Below, piece after piece: positions 35,443 through 47,407 of a stretch of 64,000 bases of DNA. Source of the DNA: Mariannaea sp. PMI_226 (Eukaryota; Ascomycota; Sordariomycetes; Hypocreales; Nectriaceae); contig JANFOG010000013.1 in the NCBI GenBank assembly GCA_024336345.1, positions 992,001 through 1,056,000 on the forward strand, in the 5' to 3' direction. Under the pieces are notes generated by a model, which searched no databases, was not told the origin of the DNA, and saw only the letters and a program-made list of their open reading frames with translations. The translations under genes and the position numbers were made by a program. Numbering within the stretch: position 1 is the first letter of the stretch; every line of letters begins with the position of its first letter.

Positions 35443-37164
35443 ATGGTTTCTCTGTTGACGGGCATTGCTGCCTGCATCTCTCTTTGCCTAGTTATTTCCA
35501 AGCTGTTGAGACATAGTCGTCAAGCTAGAGGGAAACCTCTTCCTTGGACAGGGAAAGGGGGCATTGTCTTCGCAGAGTTGTGGGCAAACATTGCCACGGC
35601 CTGGAACTTCAAGTGGCTGATGGAATCTACTTACAAACAAGTAAGGTTAGCCGTTGGCATCATGGTAGATATCCGTTAACACCTGCATAATTAGTTTGCG
35701 AAAAAGGGATACGCATGCAGGGTTCCGAACCTTCAAGGGTCGTGGATTCAATTTCCTCCGTCATTACTGACGTACCTTACTTCAACTCAGGACCACATTT
35801 TCAACGCCCTTGCATCTCATGAACACAGCTTTCAGATGGAATACACAATCCCGGATGCGTTTCAAGAGGCATACCTTCCTGTTGATATCATTCGAAAGTA
35901 TCTTCCTCGAAAGCTACCAAGCCTAACTGCTGATATTATGGAAGAATTAACGGAATCAGCGGACGAACAATGGGGCACAAATACGGAGAATTGGAATATC
36001 GTCTCAGTTTATGAGACTTGCATGAACATCATCGCAAGGACCAGTAATCGTCTTCTGGTTGGTGATTCAGTCTGCCGGAATCCGGACTATATTGCTAGAT
36101 GCTCCGCTTATTCTGGTCATCTCTTTCTCACTGCAGCATTAATTCGCTGCTTCCCAAGCTCGATTAGACCTGTCTTTGGTCCGATAATTGCGCTGCCAAT
36201 CCAGAGAATTCAACAAAAGATCTGGAAACATGTAAATCCAGTTGTTGAACAGAGATTGGGCGACCTAAGAAAAATAGAGCAAGATCCAGAATTTGCGAAA
36301 GAATATTCTATGCCGAATGACTTTCTACAATGGGACATGCTACACACATCCAATCTCAACAGACCTGACCTCCAGACGACTCGTAGCTTCGGCTCTCGGA
36401 TTCTGATGATGAATATCATCATGCTGCATACAAGCACACACACTCTCCTCAACGCCTTGCTCGACATCCTCTCCCACCCAGATGCCGGAACTCTTGTCTC
36501 TGAACTCCGTCAAGAAGCCCACGATGCTATTGTCGCCTCAGAGACGCCATGGACAAGAGACACCATCTCCAACAGCCTTCCAAAGCTTGATAGTGCTCTC
36601 CGCGAGAGCATGCGTCTTCACCCTTTGATATCCCGAGGCATCACAAGAACTGTGGTGGCCAAGGAAGGCGTAATTCTCCCCGAATCTGATTCACATATAC
36701 CTTACGGTAAAGAAATCTCGATGAACGTCCATTGCATCCAGCGGGACCCCGATAATTTTGAAAATCCGAATACTTACGATCCATACCGCTTTTTTCGTCA
36801 CAATGAGCAGCTTCAAAGCCAGGAATCGAATAAAGTGACAATGGGACCTTTCACTGAAGCTTCATTGGTACAACCACTTGTCATGGTATCCCCAACACCT
36901 TCATTCCTAAGTTTTGGGTATGGCCGTCACGCATGTCCAGGTCGCTTCCTAGCGGCGCAGGAGATTAAGATATTCCTCGCGTACGTCCTATTAAACTATG
37001 AGTTTCTACCCATCAATGGACCAAGGCTAGATAATCTGTGGTACGGTGACATTGTTATGCCGCCTATGGATGCCAAAATCTCGGTAAAGAGGAGGAAGTT
37101 GGACGAAAGTATGATGATGCCAAAGCCGACTATGACAGGGGAAGGGCGTGCACAGGTTGCTTAA
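35443..37164 (+). CDS. Cytochrome P450, ent-kaurene-oxidase-like fungal clade
   Basis: Two exons (35443-35640, 35695-37164), 555 aa. An N-terminal anchor (VSLLTGIAACISLCLVISKL) is followed by a basic stretch and KPLPWTGKG. The exon junction restores YKQFAKKGYACRVPNLQGSW. Further: I-helix region NIIMLHTSTHTLLNALL, ExxR in LRESMRLHP, YDPYRFF, heme loop FGYGRHACPGRF with Cys480. The His-Thr I-helix and the loop fit the clade of ent-kaurene oxidase and related enzymes of terpenoid, meroterpenoid and indole-diterpene pathways. ER membrane; substrate unknown. The acyltransferase remnant lies 148 bp upstream in divergent orientation, as in a broken biosynthetic cluster. The C-terminus runs about 25 residues past the usual end. 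Confidence 0.88.
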
Positions 37165-38577
37165 AAGGGCTGCATATAAATATATTTTCAGGGGAAGATA
37201 CTCTCTTTCGCGATGTAGTGTCATACGTGTTGGCATAGTGCAAACACAAGATTAGGGTAGCAATCCTCGAAGACAAAGATGATGTACAATAGAGAGGCCT
37301 TACCAACCGCTAACAAAGTAGGAAGTCTTGTCGTCAAAAGACAGTGGTATACCTTATGTCTTCTAAACTCATAATTTGTGGGTGGTGGCTTACAGGTGAA
37401 TGGATTCCTGATCCAAAGTCGGGGAAACGCCAAACAGATTACTAGTTATCACTGAAAAAAGAGGCGCTATACCTATTCGCTGCGATGTTGAGGAAGCAGA
37501 TCCTGTGCGTAACCCACATCCAGTGACCAGGATTGTATGCCAGTCCTTTATATCATGATCTACACAGGTCTCTGGTTCACTGCTACAGCTGACCCAGGTT
37601 CATTTACTGAGCTTAGATGACATTTGTTGCAGAAGTATTGTGTACCGACACAAGCCAAACGGGGTTTGGCGAGGCAGGACACATACTGAGGCGATAGGTA
37701 GACTTGTTATTATTTGGCGCTACTCAGATTTGGATGGATGTAAGGAGAATTAGATAGGAACACTGCTTATGTACGGTAGCCTTAGCCAGTCATTGCTTCG
37801 CAGTGCCGCAAACCATGGTTGAGACTGGAGTACATATTTACGGAACCTACAAATGCGTTCAACCCATATTCCAGCAAGGGGACGTGACTTTCGAATGGAG
37901 GCCTTCTATTCCTATCGGGATATTACTGAATTGATGTATAACACGTCTTTCGAGGGCCTCAGATACACTAGAACACAAAATTTGAGTCAGGCAAATGTTG
38001 AAGCTCGGGCTCCGGTATCGAAGCAGGCTCTACATGCAAAACTTCTCTTGCGTAATATGCAGAGCCAGGGTAAAAGTAGGATTATTGTTGACTGTAAGTA
38101 AATGATTTTGTTAATAAGAAAGAAGTCTCTTGGGCCAAGGACGAGTTTTGAATCCTCATTCTCTATCGCTTGTTGCTGATAAGAACAGTATCTCACCCAA
38201 AGGCAATATATCATAGTCGATGAAAATTAACACAAAGGCTGACGAATTTCGTTCCTTTGTCAAGTGCTATCTCTCTATCTCAGTTGTAAACTGATTGAAT
38301 AATGCTATAGTGAAGTATGATTGACCTCGCTGTCACAGTTAAAATACCGTATCCCTGAAGGCTTTTGGCTCTAGGATGGGAAGAAGTCCCCTCTCCTTCC
38401 GTAGTAAGAGTAATCTATGTCATATATGAGAACTGTGCCAATATCGTCGCTGAAATTCCCACGAGTTAAACTCCCACAATCCTGATCCCCATTTTTCATT
38501 TGGGTCGACATTTGACGGAGCCATGCCACGTGGGTGTGCATGAGGTGTTGATATAGCAGCGGGCTAGATGGATAGCC
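37165..38577. other. Intergenic region, no gene recognised
   Basis: Short frames such as 37853-38101 have no known motif. No repeat or RNA gene seen. Confidence 0.5.
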
Positions 38578-39920
38578 TTATACGATATCATCGGGGTCCT
38601 CTTCTCTTCTGTTCTTCTGGTCTTTATTGATTCCCCTAACCTTGACCGTTTCGGTTGGATTTGCGTTGCCCTCTGAGCTTTGGCCGTCCAATGAAGAGAG
38701 ATCTTCAATAGAACCCCTGTTTTGTCCAATTGCTGACCTTGCGCGTCGCCCATGAAGGACGCGACCTCCAATACTCCACGAGGCCCTAGTCCTTCGTCTA
38801 GGTTGCTGAGCTTTTTCTTTTGGCGTCGGACGGCGGAGCAGCCATGGCATATGTCGGAGTACAAAAGGCCGCAGCAAAAGGGCGCAATTGCACATTATAG
38901 CGAGATTGAGCTCAAGATAAGTCCACACAAATATCTTGCCCATCGCCCAAGTAACGTCTGCGTCCCTGACCATGATCGCAATGTAAATCAGTCGAACGAC
39001 AGCAGCCACCACAGCTCTGGCAAATGGTAAGCAAAAACAACTTTTAAAACCAATGGGATCCCATAACTAACCCAGAGCCGATTGCTAATACGGCATATAT
39101 GGCAAGCTTCTGTCGGACGGGAGTCATTTTAAGAGATAATATGACCGGAAGGGGCATAACAAGAAGAATAAGATCTCCAAAAATATTTAGTCCCGTCTGC
39201 GTTACGGAAAGTCGATACAAACAGGTACCACTTGAGCAGGCACTGTTTGATGATGATATGCCTATCATTATGGCGGTTGCAATGATGCATAATGTCGCAT
39301 ACACGTAAATGAACCCCCGGTAAGCACGGTGGCCGCGATCGGGGCTGATGCGATAGAAAAATGCGAGTAAGGAAAGTTTGGTGAGGCAAATTGACATTAG
39401 CTGGCCCACGCCCATTCCTGGACCCAGCTATCAAGTTTCTTGTTAGCCATGACAATGTTCAGGGGCAAGGAGGAGAGGAGCAACCCACGCGTATAAACAA
39501 TTGGAAGCCCTCCACTGTCACATTCCACATGTGCTTCCCAACTCCTGCGTGTATTATTTCTATCAGAATGCTTAGCTTCGATGAATGTCGCCATGATTTT
39601 CGAATTTGATGTTGTACCTATACAGTTGAGAATAAAGTAAACCAATGTTGAAAGCCATGCAAATATTATCAAGCCTTTGACGAGAGGAGTCAGTGATTCG
39701 TATTCAATTTTGAAGTGAATAAACTTTACTTACCGTCATCCAGGCCAAAGCGTTTCAAGATGCGTAGGACGGTGTATATTCGGATGATCAATAAAATAGT
39801 AGCGAGCCCAAATGTGACAGAGTATACAGCAATCAATATGCTCTGTTGAGTAGTCCACCTGTCAAAATCGGAGGTCACCCCAGGAGGTGGAGGCATTGCA
39901 GGTGTCGTTGAAGGATCCAT
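38578..39920 (-). CDS. Pth11-like / fungal rhodopsin-domain integral membrane protein
   Basis: Five exons (39920-39734, 39674-39618, 39544-39489, 39427-39072, 39016-38578), 364 aa. About seven membrane segments: QSILIAVYSVTFGLATILLI, then RFGLDDGLIIFAW (conserved GLDD), GVGKHMWNV, LMSICLTKLSLLAFFYRI (conserved KxSxLxFYxRI), FGDLILLVMPLPVILSLKM and the CNCALLLRPF end. A basic, Ser-rich cytoplasmic tail of about 100 residues follows. This fungal-specific family includes SAT4 and, more loosely, Pth11-like receptors; a sensing role at the plasma membrane is possible but unproven. Such genes are often found beside secondary-metabolite genes. The CFEM domain seen in some relatives is absent. Confidence 0.85.
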
Positions 39921-42274
39921 GGTAACAATATTTCAGCATTTTATTGACGCATGAGTGTAACTATTAACTATCAAAATCAGGTTATATTCCATTACAGAGG
40001 ACACCTCAGACACCGGCATCATACATGTATATGTGCACTAGGCCGTGAGGTTCAGCGCCGGATGCGCCGGAGGGGTCAGGTGATTCCTTAGAGGTGCAGA
40101 ATAAAGTAGTGGAGGGGATACTTCGTCGTTTCCATTTCATTACAGAGAGAGCTTATTACGGACCGAGAGACTGGTTTCACGGTTGTGGCAGAGCCCAGAA
40201 CGTGGATTGACGAATCGAGCTAGAAGCTTTGGATCTAAAAGCTGCACGCAATTGCCCCGATGCTGGATAACTAGTGGAACAACCAGTAAGAAATGCGAAA
40301 ACCCAAGCTCTCTCAGCAATCAAGTCAGCCTTTTCTGCACGCTTGCACTAAAATCTGCCTATTAGGATGAACGCCGAAAACTTTATGCTAGTGCGATGCC
40401 AACGTTCCACGTGAGCTGGCTCGCTCTTAATATTCCACAGCATACCGACCCCGTTCGGGGTCCAAAGACTAGTTCGCTTGTGAGGGGCAACGTCATCGCT
40501 TTCACACACTAGTTATAGGGGCACTTGCCATCCCAAATGCTATGAAGGGGTCGGGGGACGGTCGTGTCCAGCTTACGCCGTCCATATCATCTCTGTTTAA
40601 ACGTGCTTCAATAGAGGGACGAAAACCTCACATCGTACACGTGATTGCTATCGCTTGCTTTCCTGCCTCATCGAGCAGCAACAGTCGTGGTGAATCCTCA
40701 GGAAGTCTGGCCCATGCTTGAAAATTATCTCTTTGTAACTATCTCCAGTCTTCGCTGCAGGCAGATCGCCTAATCCTCAGCAGTTGAGGGACATTTATTA
40801 CACAGCTGTCCAGCCAATGGGCAGCTAAGCTCACAGGTGGGCATTCCAGCCCTGGCCAGAGCTTCGAACTCTAAGTTGAGAGTATCCACTGTATCGGACA
40901 ACAGTCAGTACGTGTAGATAAACGAGTCAGGAGAAGATGGTCCGGATGGCGCCAAGGTAACGTGCGCGACACCTTATGGATTTACCATCCTGGTGTCGTC
41001 CAGCAAGATCGCACAATCGACTAGACCCGGGGAGGAGTGGGTCAAGGAAGCCGACTACCCGACCGCGTCTCTGATATGTAGTGGGATTTCCTCATGGCCA
41101 AAGTTTCTTGGATCCTTTCAAAGGGTCGCCAAACCATCGAGGTTTCTTCCTTCCACCGCATACGCCATTAAGCTTCCATTTGGTGAAACTTTGGCTGGTA
41201 AAACGGCAGGGAGTACTGGGACGGAATCATTGTTACAAGAAGGCTATGTCGATAACTCAGTCGCCTGCGGAATGTTGTTCACAACCGAAATCCGCCCATC
41301 ATGGAATACCGGTGCTGTATAATGCTCTTATGCACGATAGCTATTGGCTAGCCGAAACAGTCTAGTCAATTCCTAAAAAAGAACTCATCAGCTTGCAAAT
41401 TGCTTACTGTACATCTTGCAGATAGCTGAGGTAATTATCATGATCATAGGCGGTGAAAAGGACATCAAAGTCGCCAAATCCAGTTACTTCGTGAATATAG
41501 TGCAGTGATTCAATGAAATTTAGAGATGTGTCTCCAGGGAAACACGGTACGATGTTGTTTGGTAAGACGTGTTGGCTTCTACCCTCGAGGGACTAGCGAC
41601 TTGCTCCCTCGTTCACTGGGCATTCCAGCTATGACACTTCTTTGGCCAGTCAGCTATTGGTTAAGTGCGTTTAAGAGCAAAGCCGTCGTGTGCATTTCGC
41701 GTAGTGGTCCCACTCGGTCTTGGTCTTGGAGCAAGTGCTGAGAGGCTTGACAGTCAATGCCGTTTGGGGGAAAAGGCGTTTGGTGCAAAGTGGATCTTCC
41801 CTTTATTAGCATCAAAGAATCAACTGCGCTGTAGTATTCAACCCAGGACATGAGAAGGACATGAGACATCGTCAGTGAGCAGAGCCTTCAGTCTGGAGAA
41901 CGCCCATGTTTACGAAACGCCGAGTGATTGTCTTTGTTGGTCTTGCCATACTTCCTACAGAATTCTTCGTCGGTGGGTCGAGATATTCGGGAGGTAGCCA
42001 GATATCATATTGGAATCCTTGGCGGCTTGCTGACAAACAACCGAGTGTGGGTTGTGAGTGTTGTGGCATGAGTAAGAAATCTGTCAAAAATGAAGCCAAC
42101 CAATTTTTTTGGCCTTGCGATCTTTGATGCAAACCGGGTACGGTTTGTCAATACTTCAGCACTCGCGCACCTCGTCGAAGTCCTACAGGAGCTGCTATTT
42201 TCTACGCTCTAAGCGATTCACTACGCAAGGCCCCCATCAATTGATTACCAAGTTCACAGTCTTTAACGCTCAAC
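39921..42274. other. Long stretch with no intact gene; possible relic at its right end
   Basis: Plus-strand frames (40993-41322, 41526-41741) carry no known motif. The minus strand between about 41404 and 42230 has protein-like segments (see the separate entry). No transposon or RNA gene recognised. Confidence 0.45.
41404..41583 (-). pseudogene. Possible C-terminal exon of an unrecognised, broken gene
   Basis: One minus-strand frame reads HVLPNNIVPCFPGDTSLNFI, continues SLHYIHEVTGFGDFDVLF and ends DHDNYLSYLQDVQ-stop. It looks like real protein, rich in aromatic and acidic residues. A few codons upstream the frame meets a TAG (near 41599), and segments such as FFDANKGKIHFAPNAFSPK (about 41763-41825) lie in other frames. 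Either introns I cannot place or a decayed gene would explain this. No family recognised. Confidence 0.35.
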
Positions 42275-44107
42275 ATGACAAGACGAGTATGGGAGGCTAA
42301 ACTCACCACTATATTGTCTCTCTGCTTTTTGTCTCTTCTCATACCCACCTCTGCGACCTGCCTGCAACCCAAGGAGGTGCTCGACGGGGAGCCTGCCTAT
42401 ATTGGAATAGTGAGACTATCTCTTCTTTACTTGGCCGATTTTACAATGTCCTACTCCGAAAGCTAACATACAAATGGAAAGGAACTCGGCTCTATGCACG
42501 TTCGAGTCGCAAGTTTCCGGTCGGGAAAGATTGATATCCTACCTCCAGAGCGAGGTGAGTAAACGAATCGCCTTTCTCCAGAGAGAAAACCATTATTGAC
42601 GCCATACTTCATTGTGATTCCGCAACAGCTAGCCACTTCAGCCCCCCATATATTGCATTTAATGAAGAAGGCGTATTATTTGGTGAAGCGGCCAGGTTAC
42701 AGTCCGAAAGTGGCTCAAGAAACTCAGTGTTTGGCATCAGGTACGGTTGTAGTAGTTGCCCATCTTCGATTTACAGTGTCTAACCCAGCCTCTAGGGAAC
42801 TAATTGGGCGTAACTTCTCGGATATCGAAGCCAAAATAAACCAACTGCCATTCAAAGTCATCTCTAGAGCGAATCGACCAGTCATCGACATTGACCTGCC
42901 CAGCGGCAACAAACAGTTTTCCCCCGAAGAGCTATACAGTTTCATCCTGAAACAGATTAAGACAACTGCAGAAGAGTATTTTGGAGCTGAGATTTCGGTG
43001 GCCGTCGCAACAGTCCCTGCGTCTTTCAGTGAAAAACAGCGAGATGCGACGAAGAGTGCGGCTCGAATGGCCGGGCTTGGGGTTCGCCGACTCATCAAGG
43101 AGCCGACGGCTGCCTGGATCGCCCACGATACAGGTGATGACTATGATGAGAAAAACTACCTAATTGTTGGCCTTGATGACAACAAGCTTAGCATTCATAT
43201 TGCGGAGGCTGATTCGGGTCTTCTTGAAATATTAGCTTCCATTGATGCCGTCACTTCCCCAGGCGACGACCATTACTCCGAAACCCGGAGCTTCCAAGAT
43301 GGATCCAAAACTGATGAACATGAACCCAGTGGCGCGCCGAACCTCAACGCTGGTGATTCACTCATGGCCACGTTGCCGACCGTTGATTTATTTCGCAATA
43401 GTCTTCCATCAATGGAGCATGCGCTCAAAACCTCGAACCTCACGAAGGAGGACATACATGATTTTATCCTCGCCGGCAATTCCAGTCACATTCCAACCCT
43501 ACAAATTTTGCTTGAAGAATATTTGGGAACCAAAGCCAGCTACGCCGTTGAGCCTGCCAGCTCCCATGTCATCGGTGCCACCAAACACGCTCAAGTACTC
43601 TATAGGCAAGAAGCCATAGACCACGCAGATTCAGTTCTGCACATCTGTCCTTTCATTGTCGGCATTGCAACAAATGCAGGAGATCTGTCTCCAATTATTT
43701 ATCCATACAGCTGTTTCCCGACTCGCCAGAGCAAATTCTTCACAACGGCCGCTGAGAATCAGACTACGGCGCTGATAAAGGTATACTTAGGTGCGCGAGT
43801 GCTTGTTAGAGATAGCGTCTTGCTCGGAAAGTTTGAGTTGAATTTGCCACCATCTCCCAGGGGTGCTCCTGTAATCGAGGTAGCAATTGAGATTGATGCC
43901 GATTTTTCTCTGAGAGTCTCTGCGCGCGATCGAAAGTCCGGTGTAGAGGAACTTCTGGTCATCCAAGCTGGTGAAATATTGGGAAACTCGAGGATGGTGG
44001 ATTTCCTGTTGGAGCAAGCAGAGATATTTTATAAGGAAGACAACGCTCTTCGTCGCCTGATACAGAGTACGAATGTTGTAGATGGTTCGAGAGCGATGAG
44101 CAGTTGA
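42275..44107 (+). CDS. Divergent Hsp70-like protein with ER signal peptide, probable pseudo-ATPase
   Basis: Four exons (42275-42409, 42482-42554, 42629-42740, 42796-44107), 543 aa. A signal peptide (LTTILSLCFLSLLIPTSATC) leads into AYIGIELGSMHVRV, the place of the Hsp70 DLGTT phosphate loop. Later Hsp70 landmarks: YIAFNEEGVLFGEAA, IGRNFSDIEAKI, TVPASFSEKQRDATKSAARM, KEPTAAWIAHD, FILAGNSSHIPTLQILLEEY and a short beta-sandwich with ALIKVYLGARVLVRD. The second phosphate loop (DLGGGTFD) is replaced by GLDDNKLSIHI, and about 80-90 residues of subdomain II are missing after SIDAVTSPGDD. No HDEL/KDEL tail (ends RAMSS). It therefore resembles BiP in origin but probably cannot hydrolyse ATP; function unknown. 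The frame is fully open across 1.3 kb, against simple decay. Confidence 0.85.
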
Positions 44108-44668
44108 ACAACTAACTCTTCGTTTGTATACACCCAATTACTCATAGCTAGCCTGCCTCTTTCTAACGATGAGTATCATATTCTATCGTTTCAGCCAGAA
44201 TCAAAAATAGATAGATCGTATGTGGCCAACAATAGCGAGCTAGTATGACAGCCAGCTAGTGATTGTACTCGTCAATAACATGTCATATTTGTACCCTCTA
44301 TTGTCACAGGCTGTGTTGACTGCCTATGCAAGCTTGTTACTGCACCTCATTCGAAAAGAAAAGAGATTAATTCGCGACTTTTGTAGTATGAGGTACTAGT
44401 TAGAGACGCATGCAGCCCTATATCGTCTCCCGCCCTCCATTTCGTTTAGCAGGGCCTTTTCAACTAACTACTGTCCCTCACCATAAAACAGAGCCAAGTA
44501 GATCAATCAAGTTCATCAAACATAATTGGGCGATATCTTTTGATAGGTCGATGATGTTTCTTGTACTAGATTGACTTTTATCCTACTGATTGCCTAGCTT
44601 CGGCATCTCATCTGTCAGCTACCGTAAGCTGCTTGATGTAGCTATGACTCCCTCGACTCTATTACACC
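44108..44668. other. Convergent intergenic region
   Basis: It lies between the 3' ends of the Hsp70-like gene and the ferric reductase gene. No coding signal or repeat recognised. Confidence 0.5.
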
Positions 44669-47407
44669 TTACCAACCAAAGGTTTCCTCAAAGTATTGAA
44701 CGCTGTCATCTTTGTCATTCATCACCCTGGAAGTGGCCTCCCTAGCCGCGTCAGACATGCCTGCAGGACCGCATGCAAAGACGGCAAGCCGGGAGCCGCT
44801 ATCAGAAGCGCTGGTAGCTGCCTTCTCGATGATGGACCCTAAATCGGGGCGACCGCGCAGAAGCGTCACACCAGTTGTGATAGAATTGCAGGAATCGTCC
44901 ATTTTCTCATTTGTAGAGGCTCTCTTCTCGGTGCCGTGCTCTTCAGAGCTTGTGGCGATCTCCAATGGGGATTCGCTCGACGAGGATGTGATGTAAAACG
45001 TAGCGTTGATATCCTCTCTCGAGAGGAGGCTCTGGAGTGGTCCCGCAATTTGGAGTTTGACGTACTCCTCCTTTCGTTCCGCCCACACAAGAGTGATGGA
45101 TCTTGTCCTCGTCTTTGATTGGGCTGCTCGACGAGCGTGATCAATGAGATAGCCAATAATTGCGGTAATACCAGATCCTCCAGCAACCAGCAAAACCTCT
45201 TCGAAAGCCCACAAAGTCTCCGAGCGCCCATATGGGCCCTCTAAAAGTATAGTCGTGGACAACGTGGAATTTGGCGCGTGCACGCACTTTTCTCGTAGCT
45301 GGTTGGTCCAGCCGTTGCGAGGTCGGACGTAAAATGAGAACGACGTCTTATCCGAGCTTGCTTCGGGTCCATTAGAATCACCGAGTGTCCAGGAGGCTAG
45401 AGTGAAAGGGTGGCTTTCCCATCCTGTCCATCGGAATGGCTGATACAGGAAGTAGTGCTGTCCCGGACCAGGTCTCACGCTCTTGGTCGCAGGGGCGATG
45501 TGAATCTCGAGGATGTTAGCATCCTCCCGGTACGTAACCGTCGTGCTTGTATTGTGAATGACATTTCCTTTACTGGACCGAACATGGATGTTGCAGTACA
45601 CAAGTCGAACAAGCCTCATCAGCCGGTCGAAGGACCAGATAGCAACCACAGGCCAAAGATAGGGGTCCCACTGTCTTCCAGCAAAATTTGCCGTATGGCT
45701 ATCAATGTCAGATTCAATACGTTTCGAATTGTCATATCAACCGAGTCAGTCTACTTACTAGAACAAAGACACAATTACTATCACAGACAATGCAATATGG
45801 ATCAGGAGGAATGAATCGTAAACCTTGTGCCGGAATCTGAACGAGAATAGCATTAGGAAGCTCATTGCAACACAAGCCTAACAAATTGTATCAGCACGGG
45901 GGAGCGCAGTCAGCATACAAGGCTAGTGGGGGCAGCGTACCACAGCGCCGAGATAGAACCATGGCTTCTTGAAATCCTCGAGATATGCGGCCCCTAACAA
46001 CTGAAGTTAGCTGCAAAAATTTGCGCAATATGAGAAGAATAGGAGCCGGTGCAGGGCCACACTTACAGGGCTTGGACTTCTTATAGAAGACGGTATATCC
46101 AATCGAATGGACAATGCTCTCCAATACTGTGATGCGTGCAATGTGTCTGTGGAACAGATTGAAAGTCGAGAACCGCCATCCAGTGAGCCAAATAAAGATG
46201 TTGTTACGACCACTGAACGCCCAAAGTATGGGGAGGTTGGCATAGGCTAGTGCTCCCGTTCGGTCAGAAACGTAGCGCCAGACTTGGGTAGCGACCGCAG
46301 ACCAACTTAGTTCTTTGTCAGTATGATGATGGCAACACACTTGAACAGAGCTGTCTTGTATATGCAATGCGGGGTGATGAAGATTGTGCGTACGGAGATG
46401 GTAAGAGTTAGGAGACTTACTATAGGTTGCCCTTGAACCCCCGCATATTGATCGCACAAAGTATAATGCTGACTGCCCAGTACGAGTAGACAACAAGTGA
46501 TTCCAATCTGGTAGGTATTGTGCAGCCAAATACCCGTCGCTGGCGGTATGGGGGGATGGCACTTGCTGTAGCAATATGCTTTCGGACCCAAGAAGAAAGC
46601 GATCGGAAACCGTTTGGTGCTCGTCGTTTAAGATTTATTCCATTATCTTCGACATGAGAGGGATCTGGAAAGAGTCTACTCTCTTGGAAGAGGGTTACCA
46701 AACGATGTGCAATGCCGATCAAGAGGACAGCGCCCCAAAATCCGTATGTGGTCAGGCTGCCCGCCAGATGTTGGTCAGCAATGCTATGAAACCACGAAGA
46801 TCTCCCGGCGTGAATTTCTGTGTTCTGGATATCTCTTACCCGTAAAAGTCTCGTGATTGTCGCTCGTAACGTCGATCATCCTGGTGGTCTTTAGTTGAGT
46901 TATACATCGGAAGGCGAAGGCAGGTACTAGATTTGTAGACCCTTCGTGAGAATGGCTATGGCGTACCTCAGTTCTAAATGTCAAAGCGTAAAGTGACTCG
47001 GAAATAAGAACGGGAGTTGTATAGTTATTTTTAACCTTCAACGCCTCAGTGCCGACAACTACCATGTTGCGGATTGCCTCATCAGTTGTATTGACAGCGA
47101 CCTCGCTTTCTGGCAGCAAAGGGCCGCTCTTGTTGTCATCACAGTACTCGTTATACGCCACCATGCCAGTCTTGATTTCATACTCGCTGCAATATACCTT
47201 GCACGCAGCATACATCGACGCGACTCCTAGCGGGTTCTGACAAAGGTTCATATAGAGGTTCCCATAGCCAATACCTTCGAATGAGAGCTTTCCGTAAGCG
47301 TGAAAAATCCCTACAACGCATTCTTGCGGTTTGGTAGTGAGCTTGCATGTCACCAAGCCCTGAAGGCTGGCCAACAACAGATAGGAGACCGTCACAGAAC
47401 GAAACAT
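44669..47407 (-). CDS. Ferric/cupric reductase (FRE family), flavocytochrome of the plasma membrane
   Basis: Seven exons (47407-46967, 46880-46840, 46756-46421, 46305-46067, 45993-45941, 45877-45759, 45698-44669), 752 aa. A signal peptide (SVTVSYLLLASLQGLVTC) and a Cys-rich extracellular region (about 25-150) precede a membrane domain with heme histidines in STFNLFHRHIARI, SIVHSIGYTVFY, SFLLIHIALSV and SLFYHTANFAG. The cytosolic part has FAD motif ESHPFTLASW, NADPH motif VAGGSGITAIIGYLIDHA and AVFACGPAGMSDAA, and ends FEETFGW. These enzymes pass electrons from NADPH across the membrane to reduce Fe(III) or Cu(II) chelates before uptake. Exon 2 is only 41 nt. No partner permease or ferroxidase gene was seen next to it. 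Confidence 0.93.

Noticed and set aside
35700..35730. tRNA-like GGTTCCGAACC in plus strand
   Set aside because: It falls within the P450 coding exon (reading CRVPNLQG) and has no tRNA context.
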